Positions 57,265-64,000 of a stretch of DNA of 64,000 bases are shown here, piece by piece. Location: assembly GCA_054601695.1 (NCBI GenBank), contig BAAHQB010000444.1:30416-94415 (forward strand), given 5' to 3'. This stretch comes from Amorphochlora amoebiformis (Eukaryota; Cercozoa; Chlorarachniophyceae). Below the pieces are notes generated by a model. It searched no databases, was not told where the DNA came from, and saw only the letters and a program-made list of their open reading frames with translations. The position numbers and the translations under genes were made by a program. Position 1 is the first letter of the stretch. Every line of letters starts with the position of its first letter.

Positions 57265-57312
57265 AACGTACACCTGAACCTATAGCTACTTAACTACGAG
57301 GCTACTGGCTAG
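52480..57312 (+). CDS. Unrecognised protein with Asp/Gln repeats and a Lys/His-rich domain
   Basis: Fourteen GT-AG exons join with consistent phase: 52480-52671, 52934-53030, 53603-53630, 53670-53733, 53840-53873, 54044-54156, 54172-54207, 54257-54292, 54362-54388, 54472-54579, 54619-55344, 56004-56624, 56856-56954, 57286-57312 (TAG); 2208 nt, 735 aa. Residues 1-250 are a mixed-composition domain with several cysteines and Asn-rich glycosylation-like motifs (NNST, NTT) but no clear signal peptide. Then come about 14 repeats of an 11-residue Asp/Gln/His unit ([11 protein letters not shown]), a Thr/Pro linker, and a strongly basic Lys/His/Asp-Leu repeat domain ([18 protein letters not shown]) ending in [17 protein letters not shown]. 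The product would be an acidic-then-basic, probably disordered protein. Function is unknown. The 39-nt intron 54580-54618 could equally be exonic, since both readings stay in frame. The small exons at 53603 and 53840 are inferred from phase. Confidence 0.62.
54700..55135 (+). repeat. 33-bp coding tandem repeat
   Basis: About 14 units of 33 nt (caccttcaagacacctccga, then cgatgcccaa) within exon 11 of the preceding gene. Because the unit is 11 codons, several frames on both strands are open; the frame giving Asp/Gln/His repeats is the one that joins to both neighbouring exons. Confidence 0.9.
57115..57230. repeat. Purine (GA)n tract
   Basis: gagagagagcgaagagacag-type tract in the last intron of the low-complexity gene, between two (TA)n runs. 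Confidence 0.85.
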
Positions 57313-57389
57313 ACTACCGTCAGTTCCTTGGAGTATATGAATAGTCGGAACCCAGGAAATTCTCGGAACCCATACGGTTCCGGAGGAAG

Positions 57390-57465
57390 AAAGGAAGAAA
57401 GGAAGTATCCGACTACCGCGCAAAAGTTATCAATAATCATTCGTCATAATCCAAACGGACAACAC
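57390..57465. repeat. Dispersed repeat, copy 2
   Basis: Matches bases 1-70 of the window (see that entry). It lies about 80 bp past the proposed stop codon of the low-complexity gene. Confidence 0.7.
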
Positions 57466-57500
57466 TCAATCGGACAACTACCGCTGCTACGCTGACAATA

Positions 57501-57652
<152 letters not shown>

Positions 57653-57653
57653 G

Positions 57654-57774
<121 letters not shown>

Positions 57775-58353
57775 AGAGTGGTTGCCTCGTACAAATGCAT
57801 TTGTATTTATATTTATATTTAAATATACATATTATATGTATATGCTGCTTTAAAAATATAAGCTCCTAACTATAACGTATTAATAATAATGCATATATAT
57901 ATTTGACGAAATATACATACGCATATATATGTTTATGGGTGCATGTCCCGGGTAGGCTAGCGGCCGTAAGCCCGCCTGGGTTTCTAAGAGGGTCGGGGAT
58001 ATTGACAATATATAATCATATTATATATATATATGTTGGGTTGTTCGTGTTATGGCTTGTGCGTGTGTTCCTGTCTGTAAATATATAAATATATTTTTCT
58101 GTATATTATCTGTGTCTCCTTCTGTGTGTGTATTTCTGTGGGAGAAATCGGCGATGTGGAATCGGTTTGTGGTTCGAGTTGCGAGTTGCTGTGCGATTTT
58201 GGTCGCAACCTCGCTTCCGAGTCTCATTTCCCTGACCCGTCGGGTTTTTGCGGCGAGATGTGTTGGAGTCCTCTACAGTAACCTGTTATTCTATGCTCCT
58301 TCCTTCTCGTTCCCGCAAACGATTTTCCGGTATGTATACGAATATACTAAATA

Positions 58354-58386
<33 letters not shown>

Positions 58387-58811
58387 ATATCTATAATTTA
58401 TAAATATATTGAGTGTGTTTAATTTTGGTCCAATGTCAGGTAACGTATTACTAGAATGGGAGTGGTTGCCTCGTACACTGCATTTGCATTTGCATTTGTA
58501 TTTACATCTGCATCTGCATCTGCATCTGCTGCTTTGAAAAGATAAGCTCCTAACTTTAACGTGATTAATAATAATGCATATCTATGTTTGACGGAATGTG
58601 CATGCGCATGTGTATGCTTGTGGGTGCATGTCCCGGGTAGGCTAGCGGCCGTAAGCCCGCCTGGGTTTCTAAGAGGGTCGGGGATGTTGCCATGTTTAAT
58701 CATGTTATATGCATACATGTTGGGTTGTTCGTGTTATGGCTTGTGCGTGTGTTCCTGTCTGTAAATCTCTAAATCTCTCCTTTCTGTAAATCTCTCTGTG
58801 TCTCCTTCTGT

Positions 58812-59115
58812 GTGTGTCTTTGTGTGGGAGAAATCGGCGATGTGGAATCGGTTTGTGGTTCGAGTTGCGAGTTGCTGTGCGATTTTGGTCGCAACCTCGC
58901 TTCCGAGTCTCATTTCCCTGACCCGTCGGGTTTTTGCGGCGAGATGTGTTGGAGTCCTCTACAGCAACCTGTTATTGCTGCATGCTCCTTCCTTCTCGTT
59001 CCCGCAAACGATTTTCCGGTCAATCTCCCAGACGAAAACAACTCAACCTTCTTAAGACTTGAGTATGCGTGGGATTGCACATGTGTTTGCATCTACATTC
59101 CTCTAGAATATGAAC
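58812..59115 (+). CDS. Cys-rich reading frame in subtelomeric block, copy 2 (tentative)
   Basis: Open frame with protein-like composition: segments [50 protein letters not shown] and [10 protein letters not shown]. Not recognised. No ATG is seen (it begins from a GTG-type codon in low-complexity DNA), so it would have to be an exon. The possible acceptor tgtgtgggag is weak. It is repeated almost unchanged at 59671-59974, while the copy at about 58140-58300 has an in-frame TAA. The minus strand is also partly open, so coding status is unproven. Confidence 0.3.
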
Positions 59116-59169
59116 ATATGTGTGTATATGTATTTGTATGTGTTGTATATGTATGTGTATATGTGTATG

Positions 59170-59221
<52 letters not shown>

Positions 59222-59273
59222 TATGTATGTTATGTATGAATATATGCATGTTGCATTCATACATGCATATGTA

Positions 59274-59328
<55 letters not shown>

Positions 59329-59670
59329 TTATCGACATATTTCCCTAGGCATATTGTAGGTTTGCGTCTTCGTGTTGGATCGATTGTACGGGTGTTTGAA
59401 AAGATAAGCTCCTAACTTTAACGTCAATAATAATGCATATCTATGTTTGACGGAATGTGCATGCGCATGTGTATGCTTGTGGGTGCATGTCTCGGATAGG
59501 CTAGCGGCCGTAAGCCCGCCTGGGTTTCTAAGAGGGTCGGGGATGTTACCATGTTTAATCATATTATATGCATACATGTTGGGTTGTTCGTGTTATGGCT
59601 TGTGCGTGTGTTCCTGTCTGTAAATCTCTAAATCTCTCCTTTCTGTAAATCTCTCTGTGTCTCCTTCTGT

Positions 59671-59974
59671 GTGTGTCTTTGTGTGGGAGAAATCGGCGAT
59701 GTGGAATCGGTTTGTGGTTCGAGTTGCGAGTTGCTGTGCGATTTTGGTCGCAACCTCGCTTCCGAGTCTCATTTCCCTGACCCGTCGGGTTTTTGCGGCG
59801 AGATGTGTTGGAGTCCTCTACAGCAACCTGTTATTGCTGCATGCTCCTTCCTTCTCGTTCCCGCAAACGATTTTCCGGTCAATCTCCCAGACGAAAACAA
59901 CTCAACCTTCTTAAGACTTGAGTATGCGTGGGATTGCACATGTGTTTGCATCTACATTCCTCTAGAATATGAAT
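59671..59974 (+). CDS. Cys-rich reading frame in subtelomeric block, copy 3 (tentative)
   Basis: Near-identical second copy of the frame at 58812-59115. The near identity reflects recent duplication and is not independent evidence of coding. Confidence 0.28.
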
Positions 59975-60028
59975 ATATGTGTGTATATGTATTTGTATGT
60001 GTTGTATATGTATGTGTATATGTGTATG

Positions 60029-60067
<39 letters not shown>

Positions 60068-60109
60068 GTATGTTATGTATGAATATATGCATGTTGCATT
60101 CATACATGC

Positions 60110-60203
<94 letters not shown>

Positions 60204-60440
60204 CGATATATTTCCCTAGGCATATTGTAGGTTTGCGTCTTCGTGTTGGATCGATTGTACGGGTGTTTGAAAAGATAAGCTCCTAACTTTAACGTCAATA
60301 ATAATGCATATCTATGTTTGACGGAATGTGCATGCGCATGTGTATGCTTGTGGGTGCATGTCTCGGGTAGGCTAGCGGCCGTAAGCCCGCCTGGGTTTCT
60401 AAGAGGGTCGGGGATGTTACCATGTTTAATCATATTATAT

Positions 60441-60481
<41 letters not shown>

Positions 60482-60507
60482 AAGTATATATATATATATA
60501 TTTAAAG

Positions 60508-60545
<38 letters not shown>

Positions 60546-61075
60546 GTTGGATTATTCGTGTTATGGGTTGTGCGAAGGGTTTGCATATTGAAATGGGCAA
60601 TGGTAGAGGCGTTTGAAAGATAAGTTCCTAATGCTAAATTTGAATCATCATGCGTGCGTTTGTTTGAGTGCATGTGCATGTTGATGTGCATGGTGTGGGT
60701 GCATGTCCCGGGTGGGCTAGCGGCCGTAAGTCTGCCTGGGGTTGATGGGGACTGGGTTTGTATGTTTGTGTGCATATATGTGTGTATGTATGTATGTATG
60801 TATATATGTGTTATGTTTTTGAATGGATGTATGTGTGTCTAACTTGTTTGTGTGTGTGTATGTGTGATTGAGTGTTGTGTTGGTATAATCAAGATAGCTT
60901 GTTGGTGTGTGTGTATGTATGTGTGATTGAGTGTGTTGGTGTTGGTATAATGAAGATGGGTTGTTGGTGTGTGTGTGTGTATGTGTGATTGAGTGTGTTG
61001 GTGTTGGTATAATCAAGATACCTTCAACGGGAGATCGCCATTCGTCGTTGTACGTTCGGTACATGTGTGTATATG

Positions 61076-61179
<104 letters not shown>

Positions 61180-61202
61180 TATATATATATATATAGACAT
61201 AC

Positions 61203-61241
<39 letters not shown>

Positions 61242-61324
61242 CATATAATATATATAAATATATATGTTTGTGTGTGTAAAGTAGATTTACGATTTGAATG
61301 TGTTTGACTTACGTCGTTTCTTAC

Positions 61325-61452
61325 CCTCTCCTGTGCTATTTATTCTCTCTCTCTCTCTTTTCTTTCTCCCTGTCTCTCTCTTTTCTTTTTCCCTCCCTCT
61401 GTTTCTCTTTCTCTCTTTCTTTCTCTTGCTGTCTCTTCCTGTGTATGTTCCA
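61325..61452. repeat. Pyrimidine tract
   Basis: [24 protein letters not shown] tract ending in tatgttccag, which resembles a long polypyrimidine tract plus acceptor. A possible short exon (GCATCGGCGAAGTGTAAG) follows at 61453-61470 but no chain could be built. Confidence 0.7.
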
Positions 61453-61475
61453 GGCATCGGCGAAGTGTAAGGTTT

Positions 61476-62037
61476 TTTTTTTTTTTGCCCGCCCAGGCAT
61501 TTTTTTAGTCTAGATTCATACCCCTCCCCTTTGTAGTTAACAATAAATAATAGATGCACGGTTTTTCGCCATAATGGTTTTGTCCGTGATGCACGGTTTT
61601 TTCCCATAATGGGTTTTCCGTGGTTACCCTCACACGTGTGTCGGAGCACATATCCACTAATCCACATTCGCGTGCACGATTGTATTACGCAGCATATGCA
61701 TACACCCACAAACGCACGCACAAGCACTTGCGCTGGGAGACTCGCGAATCCGAAGCCGTCGTCACTTGGCCTCCAAATATTGCATCTTCGATTCTACTAG
61801 TTCATACCTCCCTTGAGTACCCGCACCTGTTTCGACAGGGATTCGGTGAATGTTTGTTAATCCTGGAGTAACCGACCTGTTTACAGGAGATCCGGTGAAT
61901 TTCATCATTTTCATTCTCTCAGTAACTGCCCCCGTTTTACGGGGATCCAGTGAATTCATTTTATGGCTTCATCGTCGTCAAAATCACAGACTGTCAGACC
62001 ACGATGTAAAGGTACCTACACACACACATGTACATAT

Positions 62038-62082
<45 letters not shown>

Positions 62083-62389
62083 GTGTGTGTGTGTATAATA
62101 CCTAGAATACTATATATATGTGAGTATATATTATACGTGTGTATGTGTGAATGTACATATATTCGTTATTTATTTACCTGCATGTTATGCATTTACACGT
62201 AGTCACATACGTATATATCAATCGTATATGGTTTAACTGATAATATGATATACCTTTGACTAAAGTTGTTCCGAGGTTAACATTGACTTTGTGCTTTTTT
62301 TCCTTTAGGATTTCGGATATTCTTCTAGTTCTTCGACAACCTCACGCATGCTTTTTTTTTGCAAGTCCTGGGCGGGCTTTTTTTTTCAT

Positions 62390-62390
<1 letters not shown>
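61476..62390. other. Possible inverted-repeat-bounded element
   Basis: GCCCGCCCAGG at 61487-61497, preceded by a T run, and its exact inverse CCTGGGCGGGC at about 62365-62375, followed by a T run, bracket about 0.9 kb. Inside are a tandem pair (gatgcacggttttttc... at about 61555-61620), three related ggatcc...gtaaac units (61835-61955), and ATG-led frame MASSSSKSQTVRPRCK (61963-62011) with a GT donor. The 11-bp arms are too short to prove a transposon. Confidence 0.35.
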
Positions 62391-62426
<36 letters not shown>

Positions 62427-62647
62427 TCTAGATATTAGTTATTTTGCATAATGCCATGTTAGCCCATACATGAACAATTATGCGTTGACATGCATGCACA
62501 TGTGTAGTTAGGATACTCCGGCACACACACAAAAAAAAAAAAAGCTATGACCACAATTGGTGTGGATGATGGGGATGTAGAAAATTAATCAATGTATTAA
62601 TCACCCTCGTCATGCTGGTTTGATTCCCCGCTTGGCTATTTTGGCTA

Positions 62648-63742
62648 TTAGGGTTAGGGTTAGGGTGTCGGGTTAGGGTTAGGGTTAGGGTGTCGGGTTA
62701 GGGTTAGGGTTAGGGTGTCGGGTTAGGGTGTCGGGTTAGGGTTAGGGTGTCGGGTTAGGGTTAGGGTGTCGGGTTGGGTTAGGGTGTCGGGTTAGGGTGT
62801 CGGGTTAGGGTGTCGGGTTAGGGCTAGTAGGGTGTCGGGTTAGGGTTAGGGTGTCGGGTTAGGGTTAGGGTTAGGGTGTCGGGTTAGGGTTAGGGTGTCG
62901 GGTTAGGGTGTCGGGTTAGGGTGTCGGGTTAGGGTGTCGGGTTAGGGTTAGGGTTCGGGTTAGGGTGTCGGGTTAGGGTTAGGGTGTCGGGTTAGGGTTA
63001 GGGTGTCGGGTTAGGGTGTCGGGTTAGGGTGTCGGGTTAGGGTGTCGGGTTAGGGTTAGGGTGTCGGGTTAGGGTTAGGGTGTCGGGTTAGGGTGACGGG
63101 TTAGGGTGTCGGGTTAGGGTGTCGGGTTAGGGTTAGGGTGTCGGGTTAGGGTGTCGGGTTAGGGTGTCGGGTTAGGGTGTCGGGTTAGGGTGTCGGGTTA
63201 GGGTGTCGGGTTAGGGTGTCGGGTTAGGGTTTCGGGTTAGGGTGTCGGGTTAGGGTGTCGGGTTAGGGTGTCGGGTTAGGGTGTCGGGTTAGGGTTAGGG
63301 TGTCGGGTTAGGGTTAGGGTGTCGGGTTAGGGTGTCGGGTTAGGGTTAGGGTTAGGGTTAGGGTTAGGGTTAGGGTTAGGGTTAGGGTTAGGGTTAGGGT
63401 TAGGGTTAGGGTGTCGGGTTAGGGTTAGGGTTAGGGTTAGGGTTAGGGTTAGGGTGTCGGGTTAGGGTTAGGGTTAGGGTTAGGGTTAGGGTGTCGGGTT
63501 AGGGTTAGGGTTAGGGTGTCGGGTTAGGGTTAGGGTTAGGGTGTCGGGTTAGGGTTAGGGTTAGGGTTAGGGTTAGGGTTAGGGTGTCGGGTTAGGGTTA
63601 GGGTTAGGGTTAGGGTTAGGGTTAGGGTTAGGGTTAGGGTTAGGGTTAGGGTGTCGGGTTAGGGGTGTCGGGTTAGGGTGTCGGGTTAGGGTTAGGGTGT
63701 CGGGTTAGGGTTAGGGTGTCGGGTTAGGGTTAGGGTGTCGGG
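62648..63742 (+). repeat. Proximal telomere: TTAGGG interspersed with TGTCGGG variant
   Basis: TTAGGG units interrupted dozens of times by GTGTCGGG, giving a mosaic of TTAGGGTGTCGGG higher-order units. Single variants (GTGACGGG, GTTTCGGG, TTAGGGCTAG) occur. The region is G-rich on the + strand. Confidence 0.97.
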
Positions 63743-64000
63743 TTAGGGTTAGGGTTAGGGTTAGGGTTAGGGTTAGGGTTAGGGTTAGGGTTAGGGTTAG
63801 GGTTAGGGTTAGGGTTAGGGTTAGGGTTAGGGTTAGGGTTAGGGTTAGGGTTAGGGTTAGGGTTAGGGTTAGGGTTAGGGTTAGGGTTAGGGTTAGGGTT
63901 AGGGTTAGGGTTAGGGTTAGGGTTAGGGTTAGGGTTAGGGTTAGGGTTAGGGTTAGGGTTAGGGTTAGGGTTAGGGTTAGGGTTAGGGTTAGGGTTAGGA
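63743..64000 (+). repeat. Terminal telomere array (TTAGGG)n
   Basis: About 42 uninterrupted TTAGGG units running to the end of the window with the G-rich strand 5' to 3' outward, as expected for the right end of a linear chromosome. Confidence 0.98.

Larger units (their letters stand above)
57777..60765 (+). repeat. Subtelomeric tandem blocks of about 0.68-0.87 kb
   Basis: Four to five copies of a block containing ttgcctcgtaca, gataagctcctaacttta, gggtgcatgtcccgggtagg, gagaaatcggcgatgtggaa and gcaaacgattttccgg. The anchor gcatgtcccgg or its variant falls at 57941, 58624, 59484, 60356 and 60701 (spacings 683, 860, 872, 345). Copies 2 and 3 are nearly identical over more than 700 bp; copy 1 is diverged; the last two are truncated. 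Internal (TA)n length differs between copies. Confidence 0.93.

Overview
This is the right-hand end of a nuclear chromosome from a eukaryote, probably a protist or alga. The last 1.35 kb is TTAGGG telomere in the correct orientation. The genes upstream are split into many tiny GT-AG exons inside introns made largely of (TA)n. No lineage can be fixed from the sequence: TTAGGG occurs in many groups, and the QPRT and borate-type SLC4 proteins look most like plant and algal relatives. No tRNA, rRNA, viral or prokaryotic mobile gene was recognised. Long stop-free frames of Tyr/Ile/His or Arg/Glu are microsatellite artefacts; the real genes only appear after joining exons of about 25-125 nt by reading frame.

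Layout, left to right. (1) Minus-strand RWD-domain gene, start at 5638, running off the left edge. (2) Plus-strand quinolinate phosphoribosyltransferase (QPRT), 5793-15165, 16 exons, 305 aa, 154 bp from the RWD start (head-to-head). (3) Minus-strand SLC4/borate-type transporter, 15993-31337, 30 exons, 611 aa, tail-to-tail with QPRT. (4) Weak plus-strand gene of unknown function, about 33591-35976. (5) Minus-strand gene resembling the GHL15 putative glycosidase family, with a signal peptide, 37948-50099. (6) Plus-strand low-complexity protein with an Asp/Gln repeat domain and a Lys/His-rich domain, 52480-57312. (7) Subtelomere: tandem blocks of about 0.7-0.9 kb carrying a Cys-rich reading frame, pyrimidine tracts, a possible inverted-repeat element, then telomere. 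Neighbouring genes alternate in orientation throughout. In QPRT and SLC4 every exon junction keeps reading frame and together they give full-length family proteins.

The most striking signal is a repeated architecture around the exons. At about 17 boundaries part of an exon plus its flanking intron has been tandemly copied. Copies of the acceptor-side half lie only upstream of the intact exon, and copies of the donor-side half lie only downstream, so one complete exon always remains. In QPRT exon 9 both sides are amplified from one internal breakpoint, and copies decay with distance from the intact exon. Introns therefore fill with orphan acceptors and orphan donors, which suggests exon-definition splicing and an intron-growth process seeded at exon edges. 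Telomere-like TTAGGG tracts also occur inside introns and spacers.
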